Translations under genes and position numbers: made by a program
Assembly (NCBI GenBank): GCA_040880405.1
Contig: JBBDIM010000051.1
Location: 1-40,979, forward strand
Reading direction: 5' to 3'
Source: JBBDIM01 sp040880405
Lineage (GTDB): Bacteria > Planctomycetota > Planctomycetia > Pirellulales > Pirellulaceae
DNA length: 40,979 bases
Shown here: positions 7,728 through 16,596 of the stretch, piece after piece
How positions within the stretch are numbered: position 1 is the stretch's first letter
Layout of the letters: each line of letters begins with the position of its first letter
The notes under the pieces: generated by a model
Databases searched by the model: none
The model's input: the letters and a program-made list of their open reading frames with translations, nothing else
Told to the model about the DNA's origin: nothing

Positions 7728-8624
7728 ATGAACCACGTGGGCGTTGCGATCATGTTGGTGACTTGGGGAACGTTCTGTTCCAATCTCCTTGCCGACCAGG
7801 CTGCTGACGAGGCGGCAATCCGACAAGCAGTCGAGCAATACGTTGTGGCGTACAATCGCTCCGATGCGAAAGCAGTGGCGGCAATGTGGTCGCCGGAAGC
7901 TGTTTATACGAATCGCCAAACCGGACAGCAGGTCAGCGGTCGACAGGCGATCGAGCAGCAATTTGCCGCGATTTTCGCCGCGAACAAGGACTCCAAGCTG
8001 GCAGCCAGTACGAATTCGGTAGAGTTCATCTCGCCTGGGGTCGCTGTGGAGTTTGGGACCGCTACGATCGTGACGCCTGAGCAAGATTCCGAAGAGTCGG
8101 GCTACACCGCCGTGTACGTTAAGCGCGACGGTGCGTGGCTGCTTGACGGCATCACCGAGGAGGACATCCCGGTCGTCCAGTCTAATTATGAGCATCTCAA
8201 GGATTTGGAATGGATGATCGGCACCTGGGTCGACCAAGATGACCAATCAACCGTTGAAACGACTTGCGAATGGACGAAGAACCGCAACTTCATCACCCGG
8301 ATGTTCTCTGTGACGGTCCGCGATCGAATCGAAGCCTCCGGGATGCAGATCGTTGGCTGGGATCCAGCGACGAAGCAGATTCGCTCGTGGGTCTTTGATT
8401 CCGATGGTGGATTCGGCGAGGGGACGTGGAGCAAGAAGAATCAAGCTTGGCACATTCAGGCTACCGGCACGACACCGGACGGTAGTAAATCGTCGTCAGT
8501 CAATATTATCAAACCGATCGATAGCGACACGTTCACGTGGCAATCAATCCATCGGATCGCCGCTGGCGCACTGCTTCCGAACGTGGCTGAATTTGTGGTG
8601 GTTCGCCAGACGGCCAGCGAGTAG
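7728..8624 (+). CDS. Exported SgcJ/EcaC-like NTF2-fold protein
   Basis: 298 residues. A signal peptide (about 1-22, ending NLLADQA) leads into an NTF2/SnoaL-like domain (about 25-145) with the typical AIRQAVEQYVVAYNRSDAKAV helix, MWSPEAVY, and VYVKRDGAWLLDGITEE. The second half (about 155-295) is a beta-rich DUF1579-like domain with DLEWMIGTWVDQ, FITRMFSV and IVGWDPATKQIRSWVFDSDGGFGEG. Planctomycetes often carry this arrangement as secreted proteins of unknown substrate. It follows the ABM gene and could be co-transcribed; an AGGTAAGCAG stretch precedes the ATG. The function is unassigned beyond small-molecule binding. Confidence 0.8.
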   Translation: MNHVGVAIMLVTWGTFCSNLLADQAADEAAIRQAVEQYVVAYNRSDAKAVAAMWSPEAVYTNRQTGQQVSGRQAIEQQFAAIFAANKDSKLAASTNSVEFISPGVAVEFGTATIVTPEQDSEESGYTAVYVKRDGAWLLDGITEEDIPVVQSNYEHLKDLEWMIGTWVDQDDQSTVETTCEWTKNRNFITRMFSVTVRDRIEASGMQIVGWDPATKQIRSWVFDSDGGFGEGTWSKKNQAWHIQATGTTPDGSKSSSVNIIKPIDSDTFTWQSIHRIAAGALLPNVAEFVVVRQTASE

Positions 8625-8736
8625 TCATGGCGGATAAATTGACTCTGCCCGCTCAACTTTTCATCAATCGATCGCTATTGCTTTCTCATCAGTCCATCGA
8701 AAACACGAAATTACCCAGTACACGGGAGATGGTGTC

Positions 8737-10170
8737 ATGAAGCGTACTCAAGTGATGTTAGCTCTGCTTGCCATCTTCCTGCTGACGACCGCCGATGCGT
8801 TCGCTCGTGGCGGCCGTGGTGGTGGCGGCGGCGGTGGAATGAGCCGAGGGGGTGGAGGTGGTGGCATGAGCCGAGGCGGAGGTGGTTTTAGCGGCGGTGG
8901 CGGGGGAGGTTACTCCCGGCCATCGGTAAGCCGTACACCTGCCGTAAGCCGCCCGACCTCTCGGCCATCAATGCCCAGTGCCTCACGTCCCAGTGTGTCA
9001 CGCCCTAGTACCTCACGTCCCGGGGTCTCGCCACCTAACATTGGTACACGCCCTGGCACAGGAGTTGGGGCTGGCACACGTCCTGGCGTGGGAACTCGTC
9101 CGAGTACGGGCGTTGGACAGCGACCAAGCTCAGGTGATTTAGGAAGATTTTTAGACATCAGCCCCCCATCCGGTGCCCGTCCCGGCACCTTGCCTTCGAG
9201 GCCTTCGAATAACTTGCCAGGCAATGTGGCAGGTGGAATCGCGGGTGGCGTGGCTGGCGCCGCGGCGGCCGATTTTCTGCGAGACTCAGGGGCGCGACCG
9301 GGAACGCTACCCGCTGATCGCCCCGGCGTAGGCGATCGCCCCGGTGTTGGTGAGCGCCCCGGTGTTGGTGAGCGACCCGGTGTTGGTGAGCGACCCGCGG
9401 TTGCTGATCGACCGGGTATTGGCGAACGGCCGGGCGTTGGTGAGCGGCCTGGTTTGGCTGATCGACCATTGGCAGAAAACCGACCGGATCGAATCGAGAA
9501 TCGGGGAGAGCGTCAAGATGTTCGCAACGATCGCCGCGATGAAATCCGGCAACACTGCAACGATACTCCCATTCGCGACTTCTGGTCCGATCACCCTTTG
9601 TGGGGTGCATGGGCGATCACACGCCCGTATCGCTGGGCGGCGTGGGGCGGCGTCACCGGTTGGGTCGATTATGGTTGGACCGAACCGATGAGCTACGACT
9701 ACGGCGAAAACGTGTATTACGAAGATGGCTCGGTCTACTATGGCGATCAGCCGGTCGCCACGGAAGAGGAATACGCCGCTCAGGCCGAAGCCATTGCGGC
9801 CAGCGCACCGGAAGCGCCAGCGGAGCAAGGGGAGTGGATGCCGTTGGGCGTGTTCGCACTCACTCAAGATGGCCAGGCATCTGGTCCGGAGCCGACCATG
9901 TTCCTGCAGATGGTGATCAGCAAGCAGGGCGTCTTGGCGGGGACATTCAACAATACGGCGACCAATTCCACGCAGACGATCGAAGGCATGGTTGACAAAG
10001 CGTCGCAGAGAGCGGCCTGGAACATCGTTGGCAAGACTCGACCGATCATGGAGACCGGCGTTTTTAGTCTCACCCAGGACTCCGCGCCCACCCTAATCCA
10101 TTTCGAGGATGGCACTACCCAGCAGTGGCTGATGGTCCGACTGGACGATCCGCAAGGCGAACAGAAGTAA
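8737..10170 (+). CDS. Exported glycine-rich RPGVGE-repeat protein (mu-protocadherin-like)
   Basis: 477 residues. A signal peptide MKRTQVMLALLAIFLLTTADAFA is followed by a glycine-rich stretch (GGRGGGGGGGMSRGGG...), a Ser/Arg/Pro-rich low-complexity segment, a hydrophobic GGIAGGVAGAAAADFL patch (about 166-182), nine hexapeptide repeats of the DRPGVG/ERPGVG type (about 194-247), and a folded-looking C-terminal half rich in Trp/Tyr (SDHPLWGAWAITRPYRWAAWGG). Planctomycete proteins of this design have been annotated mu-protocadherin-like cell-surface proteins; the role is unknown. The first half is likely disordered, with surface or wall association. The stop overlaps the start of the following efflux adaptor gene (TAATG), implying co-translation. 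GGGAGATGG precedes the ATG. Confidence 0.7.
   Translation: MKRTQVMLALLAIFLLTTADAFARGGRGGGGGGGMSRGGGGGGMSRGGGGFSGGGGGGYSRPSVSRTPAVSRPTSRPSMPSASRPSVSRPSTSRPGVSPPNIGTRPGTGVGAGTRPGVGTRPSTGVGQRPSSGDLGRFLDISPPSGARPGTLPSRPSNNLPGNVAGGIAGGVAGAAAADFLRDSGARPGTLPADRPGVGDRPGVGERPGVGERPGVGERPAVADRPGIGERPGVGERPGLADRPLAENRPDRIENRGERQDVRNDRRDEIRQHCNDTPIRDFWSDHPLWGAWAITRPYRWAAWGGVTGWVDYGWTEPMSYDYGENVYYEDGSVYYGDQPVATEEEYAAQAEAIAASAPEAPAEQGEWMPLGVFALTQDGQASGPEPTMFLQMVISKQGVLAGTFNNTATNSTQTIEGMVDKASQRAAWNIVGKTRPIMETGVFSLTQDSAPTLIHFEDGTTQQWLMVRLDDPQGEQK
9316..9477 (+). repeat. 18-bp tandem repeats encoding (D/E)RPGVG
   Basis: About nine consecutive 18-bp units read as Asp/Glu-Arg-Pro-Gly-Val-Gly with a few substitutions (PAVA, PGIG, PGLA). 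Three middle units differ by only one or two bases, indicating recent slippage or unequal exchange. The repeat stays in frame within the exported glycine-rich protein. Confidence 0.85.
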
Positions 10171-11435
10171 TGAAGAAGGTTCATCAAATGACGGAACGAT
10201 TTTCCGCAATGCTGTTGGTGTTTTCGTTGGCGGTGCTGTCGTGTGGATGCGAAAAGCCCGAGTCCGTGAGTGAACCGGTCCGGCCGGTTCGCACGATCAA
10301 GCTGGGAGACTTGAAGGCCTTTAGTGGTCGTGAGTTTCCAGGTCGGGCCGCGGCACGCGTCGAGGTTGATCTCTCGTTTCAAGTTTCCGGGCCCATTATC
10401 TCACTGCCGGTCGATGTCGGTACGACGGTGAAGAAGGGTGATGTGATCGCGGCGATTGATCCGCGGGATTTCGACACAGCGCTAGCCGGAGTGCTCGGCA
10501 GCATGGAGCGCGCTAAGGCGAACCTCCTCGCGATGGAACGAGGGGCGCGTCCGGAGGAAATCGAGCAATTGGAAGCGGTGGTGGAACAAGCCGAGGCTTC
10601 TTACGAACAGGCACTCGCGCAGTACGATCGTAATGCGAAATTACTGGAAAAAGATGCCGTATCGAAAGCCGATTATGAAATCTCGCTAGCCCGCAGGGAT
10701 CGGACCAGCGCGGAGGTTCGGAGCGCTAAGGAGGCACTCAACATCGGCATGGCCGGTGCTCGCTCGGAAGACTTGGAAGCGAAGCGATCGGAGATCCGCT
10801 CGCTCGAAGCCTCGGTAGCCGCCGCTAGGAATCAGCTGGACTACGCAACGCTCGTGGCACCCTTCGATGGTGAGATCGCGGCGCGATACGTAAATAATTT
10901 CCAAACTGTTCAGGCCAAACAGCCGATCGTACGATTGCTGGATGTCTCCGTGATTGAAGTCACCATCCAGATTCCGGAAAGCCTCATTGGGCTAGTGCCG
11001 CAAGTGAAGAAGGTTGCGTGCCACTTTGATGCTTTGCCCGAGGGTGAATTCTACGGCCGGGTTACTAAGATCGGCCGCGAGGCTTCGCTCACCACGCGTA
11101 CCTATCCGGTCACGATCGAGATCGATCAACCGGAGAATAATCGCGTTTTGCCCGGCATGGCGGCGATGGTCCGCAATCATGTGGATGAGGGGGAAACCCC
11201 AACCGCCGAAAGCCTCGTCGTTCCGCCGAGTTCTGTGTTCACCGCCGAGGACGGATCGGAAACCTATCTCTGGGTGGTTGATGCGGGGAGTAGTAAGGTC
11301 GCTCGGCGAGCAGTGAAAACCGGCACTCTGTCTCCTCTCGGACTGACCATCCTTGATGGAGTTGAGTCCGGCGAGATCGTCGTTACTTCCGGCGCGAACA
11401 CACTCCGCGAAGGCCAAGAGGTCAGGTTGTTGTGA
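10170..11435 (+). CDS. RND efflux periplasmic adaptor (membrane fusion protein)
   Basis: 421 residues. The N-terminus MKKVHQMTERFSAMLLVFSLAVLSCGC looks like a lipoprotein signal with a possible lipidated Cys. The HlyD/AcrA pattern follows: a beta-barrel/lipoyl half (VDLSFQVSGPI, VGTTVKKGDVIAAIDPRD), an alpha-hairpin coiled coil (about 90-225), the second lipoyl half (LDYATLVAPFDGEIAARYV), and the C-terminal barrel (LPGMAAMVRN, VPPSSVF). It links an inner-membrane RND pump to an outer channel. The ATG at 10170 overlaps the preceding stop (TAATG); a further in-frame start lies at 10188. The pump gene starts 79 bp later. No TolC-like channel gene is seen here, so the pump must use one encoded elsewhere. 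Confidence 0.9.
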   Translation: MKKVHQMTERFSAMLLVFSLAVLSCGCEKPESVSEPVRPVRTIKLGDLKAFSGREFPGRAAARVEVDLSFQVSGPIISLPVDVGTTVKKGDVIAAIDPRDFDTALAGVLGSMERAKANLLAMERGARPEEIEQLEAVVEQAEASYEQALAQYDRNAKLLEKDAVSKADYEISLARRDRTSAEVRSAKEALNIGMAGARSEDLEAKRSEIRSLEASVAAARNQLDYATLVAPFDGEIAARYVNNFQTVQAKQPIVRLLDVSVIEVTIQIPESLIGLVPQVKKVACHFDALPEGEFYGRVTKIGREASLTTRTYPVTIEIDQPENNRVLPGMAAMVRNHVDEGETPTAESLVVPPSSVFTAEDGSETYLWVVDAGSSKVARRAVKTGTLSPLGLTILDGVESGEIVVTSGANTLREGQEVRLL

Positions 11436-11514
11436 GCTCGCTATGCAGTGCTTGTAGGCCTGTCTGAAACGTAAACGCGAAGTAACGCCCTCACGAAAAA
11501 CCGACGAGTCATTA

Positions 11515-14500
11515 ATGAATCTGGTTTCCATCGCTATCGAGAATCGCGCAATTACCTACTTTAGCATTGGTCTGATCCTGGTAGGTGGCATCTTCTGTTA
11601 CTTCCAACTTGGCCAATTGGAAGACCCCGAATTCTCGGTCAAGACGGCGGTCATTACGACGACTTATCCCGGGGCGAGTGCTCGACAGGTAGAACTCGAA
11701 GTCACGGACCGGTTAGAAACCAAGCTTCAGGAAATGACGGAGCTCAAGAACATCTACTCGAACTCCCGGCCTGGGCTTTCGATCATCAAGGTCGACATCA
11801 AGAGCAACTACTGGTCCGATCGGCTGCCGCAGGTTTGGGATGTGCTGCGAAAGAAGGTGGCCGACGTGGAAGCAACGCTGCCGCCGGGTGCTGGTCAGCC
11901 GAAGGTTGGCGACGATTTCGGCTACGTGTTCGGCTTCTTGCTGGCTGTTAGCAGCGACGGATATAGCTATGCCGAACTTGAGCGCTACGTTAAGGACATG
12001 CGGAAGGAGTTGAGCGTTGTTAAGGGGGTTGCACGTGTCGACCTGTGGGGTGTTCAGGATAAACGGATTTACCTCGAAGTCTCCTCGGCTCAACTGGCCG
12101 AACTGAACGTCACGCCCGAAAAAATCATCCAAACATTGCAGTCGCAAAATCTGGTTGTGGATGCCGGCCAAATCGATTACCAGACACAGCGGCTGCGAGT
12201 TGCTCCTACAGGTGAATTCCGCACACCGGAAGATATCGGCGACCTCGCGCTGACCAGCGTCGTCGATGGTCGGGACGAGATCATCCGGATCCGCGATATT
12301 GCCACTGTCAACGTTGGCTATGTTGACCCACCCAACCACTTTCTACGGCATAACAACCGTCAGGCAATTACCCTGGCGCTGGCTCCGGCCGCAGGGGAGA
12401 ACGTGGTCGCGGTGGGGCAGAGAATCGACGCGCGGATAAATGAACTGCTGGCCGATCTTCCTGTCGGGATCACCGTGGAACGAATCTCTTGGCAGTCGGA
12501 TCAGGTAAGCGAGTCAATCCGGGCGTTCATGATCAGCCTGATTGAGGCGGTCGTGATCGTGTTGGCGCTACTTGCGCTGACCATGGGGATCCGACCGGGA
12601 ATCATCATCGGGATCAGCGGGCTAGTGTTTCCGATCCTCGGCACATTTATCGTGATGGCGATTACTGGGATCGATCTCCACCGGATATCCCTCGGCGCTT
12701 TGATCATCGCCATGGGCATGATGGTCGACAACGCGATCGTCGTGACCGACGGTATTATGGTCCGCATCTCGCAAGGCATGGACCGCAAGCAGGCGGCCAT
12801 CGAAGCCGCCAATGGGCCCTCCATGCCCCTGCTGGGAGCCACCGTGGTGGCCTGCATGGCCTTCTATCCGATCTTCGCTTCCAGCTACGACACGGGCGAG
12901 TACGCCGGGAGCCTGTTTACGGTCGTCGCTATTTCTTTGCTACTCAGTTGGGTCTTCTGCCAAACGATTGGGCCGCTGTTATGCATGGCGATGCTGCCGA
13001 GCCCCAAACAAGGCGAGGCCATCAATGCCCCTTACCAGAGCAGGTTTTATCAGTCGTTTCGTAGGTTGTTGTCATCCGTCATTCGCTACCGAGTGCTGTT
13101 TCTGGCCAGCATGGTCGGATTGCTGGTGGTTTCCATGGTTGGCTTTCGATGGGTACCGAAGTTGTATTTCCCTGATTCCAGTCGCACGCAAGTGATGATT
13201 GACTACTGGGCACCAGAAGGGACTCGCATCCAGCAGACCGATGTCGATGTTCAGCGGATTGAGGAATACTTGCGGCAGCACGAAGCGACAAAAACGGTTA
13301 GTGCATTCGTTGGTAAAGGACCGCCCCGATTCTACTTGCCCGTGAGCGCGGAGGACCCTTACACTTCCTACGCTCAAATCATTGTCAACACGAAGTCATT
13401 CAGCGGAGTTGAACAGCTTCTCGCGGATACTGACGCCTGGGTGAAGGCGAACGTGCCCGAGGCGACTGTTCGCGTTCGCAAGTATGCTGTCGGGGCGTTC
13501 GATGATTGGAAGATCGAAGCCCGCTTTAGCGGACCCGCCAACGCGGATCCCGAAACCTTGCGACGCCTGGCCGAAGAGGGAGCAAACATTCTTCGGGATT
13601 CGCCCCTGGCGAAAGAAGTCCGCGTGAATTGGCGCGAGCGAGTTCTGGCAATTGAGCCCTTGTTTAATGAGGAGCGTGCCCGCTGGGCGGGTGTCACGCG
13701 TGAGGACCTGGCGCGTACCATGCGGCGTGCGTCCGACGGAGTCGTCGTTGGGCAATTTCGACAAGAGGACGATCTCATTCCGATCGTTGCTCGCAGTGTG
13801 GAAGCGGAGCGATTAAAGGCGGCGACATCGCTCGGTGAATTGCAGATCACGCCCAAACTCTCGACCCATGCCGTCCCCGCTTCGCAAGTGATCGATGGGA
13901 TCGAAACCAACTGGGAAGATCCCATCATTTGGCGTTGGGACCGCCGCCGGGCAATCACTGTCCAGTGTTCGCCCAACGACGTCACCGCGCCGACATTGCG
14001 CGACGCGGTGCTGGAGCAATTCAATGCCATCGAACTGCCCCCTGGCTACCGGTTGGATTGGGATGGCGAATACTGGAGCGCCAAGCAATCGCAGGATGCC
14101 CTTGTGCCTGGAATCGTACCGGCATTGGTTGTCATGCTGTTTATCTTGGTACTCCTGTTCAACGGCTTTCGTCCGATGTTGATTTGCATCGGCGTCATCC
14201 CCTTTGTGTTGATCGGCATCACCAGTGGATTGCTGTTGACGCAAACGCCGTTCGGCTTCATCGCCCTCCTCGGCGCAATGAGCCTTTCGGGCATGATGAT
14301 CAAGAATGTCGTCGTGCTGCTGGATGAGGTAAACGCCAATCTTGCCAAAGGCATGGTTCCCTATAACGCGGTGGTAGAGGCAGCCGTCTCGCGTTTGAAC
14401 CCCGTGGTGAACGCGGCCGGAACGACGGTGCTTGGTGTGTTGCCGATGCTTCAGGACGTGTTCTGGGTCGCGCTGGCGGTCACGATCTTTTTTGGACTGA

Positions 14501-14601
14501 TCGTCGGTACATTACTCACGATGGTGATGGTGCCCGCGCTGTACGCGTTGCTCTATGGTATCTCTGCACCGCAAGCTCAGGGGGTATCCGATGACGTCTG
14601 A
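11515..14601 (+). CDS. RND family efflux transporter permease
   Basis: 1028 residues, the usual length for HAE-type RND pumps. TM1 (AITYFSIGLILVGGIFCYF) is followed by the porter region (ITTTYPGASARQVELEVTDRLE), TM2-6, a second porter half, and TM8-12. TM4 carries GMMVDNAIVV, so the first relay Asp is kept and the second position of AcrB (Asp408) is Asn, as in many non-enteric RND pumps. TM10 carries MIKNVVVLLDE with the relay Lys. It exports hydrophobic compounds or cations using the proton gradient. The end overlaps the V-ATPase B gene by 11 nt (14591-14601), an unusual junction that suggests translational coupling. Substrate unknown. Confidence 0.92.
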   Translation: MNLVSIAIENRAITYFSIGLILVGGIFCYFQLGQLEDPEFSVKTAVITTTYPGASARQVELEVTDRLETKLQEMTELKNIYSNSRPGLSIIKVDIKSNYWSDRLPQVWDVLRKKVADVEATLPPGAGQPKVGDDFGYVFGFLLAVSSDGYSYAELERYVKDMRKELSVVKGVARVDLWGVQDKRIYLEVSSAQLAELNVTPEKIIQTLQSQNLVVDAGQIDYQTQRLRVAPTGEFRTPEDIGDLALTSVVDGRDEIIRIRDIATVNVGYVDPPNHFLRHNNRQAITLALAPAAGENVVAVGQRIDARINELLADLPVGITVERISWQSDQVSESIRAFMISLIEAVVIVLALLALTMGIRPGIIIGISGLVFPILGTFIVMAITGIDLHRISLGALIIAMGMMVDNAIVVTDGIMVRISQGMDRKQAAIEAANGPSMPLLGATVVACMAFYPIFASSYDTGEYAGSLFTVVAISLLLSWVFCQTIGPLLCMAMLPSPKQGEAINAPYQSRFYQSFRRLLSSVIRYRVLFLASMVGLLVVSMVGFRWVPKLYFPDSSRTQVMIDYWAPEGTRIQQTDVDVQRIEEYLRQHEATKTVSAFVGKGPPRFYLPVSAEDPYTSYAQIIVNTKSFSGVEQLLADTDAWVKANVPEATVRVRKYAVGAFDDWKIEARFSGPANADPETLRRLAEEGANILRDSPLAKEVRVNWRERVLAIEPLFNEERARWAGVTREDLARTMRRASDGVVVGQFRQEDDLIPIVARSVEAERLKAATSLGELQITPKLSTHAVPASQVIDGIETNWEDPIIWRWDRRRAITVQCSPNDVTAPTLRDAVLEQFNAIELPPGYRLDWDGEYWSAKQSQDALVPGIVPALVVMLFILVLLFNGFRPMLICIGVIPFVLIGITSGLLLTQTPFGFIALLGAMSLSGMMIKNVVVLLDEVNANLAKGMVPYNAVVEAAVSRLNPVVNAAGTTVLGVLPMLQDVFWVALAVTIFFGLIVGTLLTMVMVPALYALLYGISAPQAQGVSDDV

Positions 14602-15922
14602 GTTGCAGCAGTTGATCCGCTACACGCGGATCCAGGAAATCGTGGGAGACGTAATTCGATTGCAGGCGTCGAACGTCGCACTGGGTGACATGGCGGAAGT
14701 CGAGAATACCAACGGCGAGATTTCGCTCGCTCGTATCATCGGCCTGGATCGCAATATTGTCAGCCTCCAGGTTTTCGCTGGTGGAAAAGGACTTTCGACC
14801 GACGCCACGGTCAGGTTTATGGGCAAACCACTGGATGTCGTGTATTCGCCAAACATCCTGGGCCGGATCTTTCGAGGCTCGGGGGAACCTATGGACGGTG
14901 GGCCGGATTTATCCGCCGATCCGCGGGTCCGCGTTGGGGGGCCAACCGTGAATCCAGTCATGCGGGTCATGCCGACAAAGATGATCGAGACCCGGGTCCC
15001 CATGATCGACCTGTTCAATTGCCTCGTCGAGAGCCAAAAGATTCCGATCTTTTCCGTTGCGGGGGAACCGCACAGCGAGTTGCTCGCGCGGATCGGTTTT
15101 CAGGCCGATGCCGATGTGCTCGTGTTTGGCGGCCTGGGACTGATCTTCGACGACAACAATTTTTTCCGGACGGCGTTTGAAGAGAATGGTGTCTTTGCCC
15201 GGACGGTGATGTTTGTGAACCAGGCGTCCGATCCGCTCGTCGAGCGACTGCTGGTACCGGATATGGCGCTCGCGGTCGCTGAAAAGTTTGCGGTTGAACA
15301 AGGTAAGCGGGTCCTCGTTTTATTGACCGACATGACGGCGTATGCGGACGCCATGAAAGAGATCGGCGTCGCCCAAGAGCGTATTCCGGCAGTCCGCGGG
15401 TACATGGGCGATCTCTATACTCAACTCGCTCAACGGTACGAGAAGGCATGCGACTTCAAGGGAGCTGGTTCGGTGACGATTCTCACGGTAACAACCATGC
15501 CGGGCGATGACGTTACCCATCCCGTGCCCGATAACACGGGATACATCACCGAAGGGCAATTCTACTTGCACGGCGGCATCATTGACCCCTTCGGTTCCCT
15601 TTCGCGACTAAAGCAACATGTCGTTGGGAAGTCGACGCGCGAAGACCACTCGCAAATTATGAATACCATGATTCGCTTCTATTCCGAAGCGGTCGAAGCT
15701 CAGCGGAAGCAGGCAATGGCATTCGAACTATCGCCATTCGATCTCAAGTTGTTGATGTTTGGCGAGCGGTTCCGCGAGCGTTTTATGGACATTCGCGTTT
15801 CAATGCGAGTGATCGAGGCATTGGACCTGTGCTGGAAGACGCTGGCCGAATGTTTTGATCCGCAAGAATTGCTGATGAAGCAACACCTTATCGATAAGTA
15901 TTTTCCCAAGCCAAAGGTCTGA
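14591..15922 (+). CDS. atpB: V-type ATP synthase subunit B
   Basis: 443 residues. Regulatory, non-catalytic head subunit of the V/A-type ATPase. An N-terminal barrel precedes the RecA-like domain, which lacks an intact P-loop (SVAGEPHSELLARIG at the position) as expected for B. It carries VLVLLTDMTAYADAMKEI and TVTTMPGDDVTHPVPDNTGYITEGQ, both diagnostic for bacterial V-ATPase B. I chose ATG 14591 because MTSELQQLIRYTRIQEI matches the family N-terminus and CAGGGGG lies 7 bases upstream; a longer frame from 14555 would lie inside the RND gene. It is the first gene of the cluster B-D-I-K-E-DUF2764-A. In chlamydiae and spirochaetes B follows A rather than opening the operon. Confidence 0.95.
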   Translation: MTSELQQLIRYTRIQEIVGDVIRLQASNVALGDMAEVENTNGEISLARIIGLDRNIVSLQVFAGGKGLSTDATVRFMGKPLDVVYSPNILGRIFRGSGEPMDGGPDLSADPRVRVGGPTVNPVMRVMPTKMIETRVPMIDLFNCLVESQKIPIFSVAGEPHSELLARIGFQADADVLVFGGLGLIFDDNNFFRTAFEENGVFARTVMFVNQASDPLVERLLVPDMALAVAEKFAVEQGKRVLVLLTDMTAYADAMKEIGVAQERIPAVRGYMGDLYTQLAQRYEKACDFKGAGSVTILTVTTMPGDDVTHPVPDNTGYITEGQFYLHGGIIDPFGSLSRLKQHVVGKSTREDHSQIMNTMIRFYSEAVEAQRKQAMAFELSPFDLKLLMFGERFRERFMDIRVSMRVIEALDLCWKTLAECFDPQELLMKQHLIDKYFPKPKV

Positions 15923-15969
15923 TATCGCGTCCCCAAAGCTAGGTGGCTAGGGCTCGCGCAGAGCATCGC

Positions 15970-16596
15970 ATGGCAAAACTTCGTCTCAGTAAAAACTCGC
16001 TTCAGCAACAGCAGCAGCAACTTAAGCTGTACCGCAAGTTATTGCCCTCGCTGGATTTGAAACGTCGACAACTTACAGTCGAAGCGCAGAAGGCGCGAGC
16101 TGAACACAGGGCAGGCATCACGGCAGCCGATTCGCTCGAAGGCCATATTGGGAATGAATTGCCGATGCTCGCTGATGAAGAACTCGATTTTAGCGGGTTA
16201 GTTGAAATGAAGGGATACCGCCTGGGTGAGGAGAATGTTGTGGGTACGCGTCTACCGATTCTCGAACATGTTGAATTTACGGTCGCGGATTACTCGCGAC
16301 TAGCCACACCGGCCTGGCTCGATCTTATCGTCCTGCGGCTAAAGGATGCCGCTGAAGCCCGCGTTCGGGCTCGGATCGCCGGCCAGCGGGTGCAGATCCT
16401 AGACCAGGCGGTGCGGCGGATCACCCAGCGGGTCAACCTGTTTGAAAAGATATTGATTCCAACGGCGTCGAAGAACATCCAGCGGATTCGAATCTACTTG
16501 GGTGACGCGGAACGGGCAGCGGTCGTTACCTCGAAGCTTGCCAAAGTGAAGCAGCAGCAGGCCGGCACGTGGGATATTGAGGAGATCGGGGAATGA
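15970..16596 (+). CDS. atpD: V-type ATP synthase subunit D
   Basis: 208 residues, forming the central-stalk rotor shaft. MAKLRLSKNSLQQQQQQLKLYRKLLPSLDLKRRQL matches the family start, followed by the long antiparallel coiled coil and a C-terminal helix with RRITQRVNLFEKILIPTASKNIQRIRIYLGD, the best conserved D segment. ATG 15970 gives the normal N-terminus; a GTG at 15943 is in frame but adds nine unrelated residues. A CAG/CAA run gives six Gln residues near the N-terminus. The stop overlaps the start of subunit I as ATGA (16593-16596). Gap to B is 47 bp. Confidence 0.93.
   Translation: MAKLRLSKNSLQQQQQQLKLYRKLLPSLDLKRRQLTVEAQKARAEHRAGITAADSLEGHIGNELPMLADEELDFSGLVEMKGYRLGEENVVGTRLPILEHVEFTVADYSRLATPAWLDLIVLRLKDAAEARVRARIAGQRVQILDQAVRRITQRVNLFEKILIPTASKNIQRIRIYLGDAERAAVVTSKLAKVKQQQAGTWDIEEIGE

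Noticed and set aside
16003..16020. CAG/CAA run in atpD and GTT run in atpA as meaningful repeats
   Set aside because: Short in-frame runs inside conserved subunits; ordinary sequence variation.
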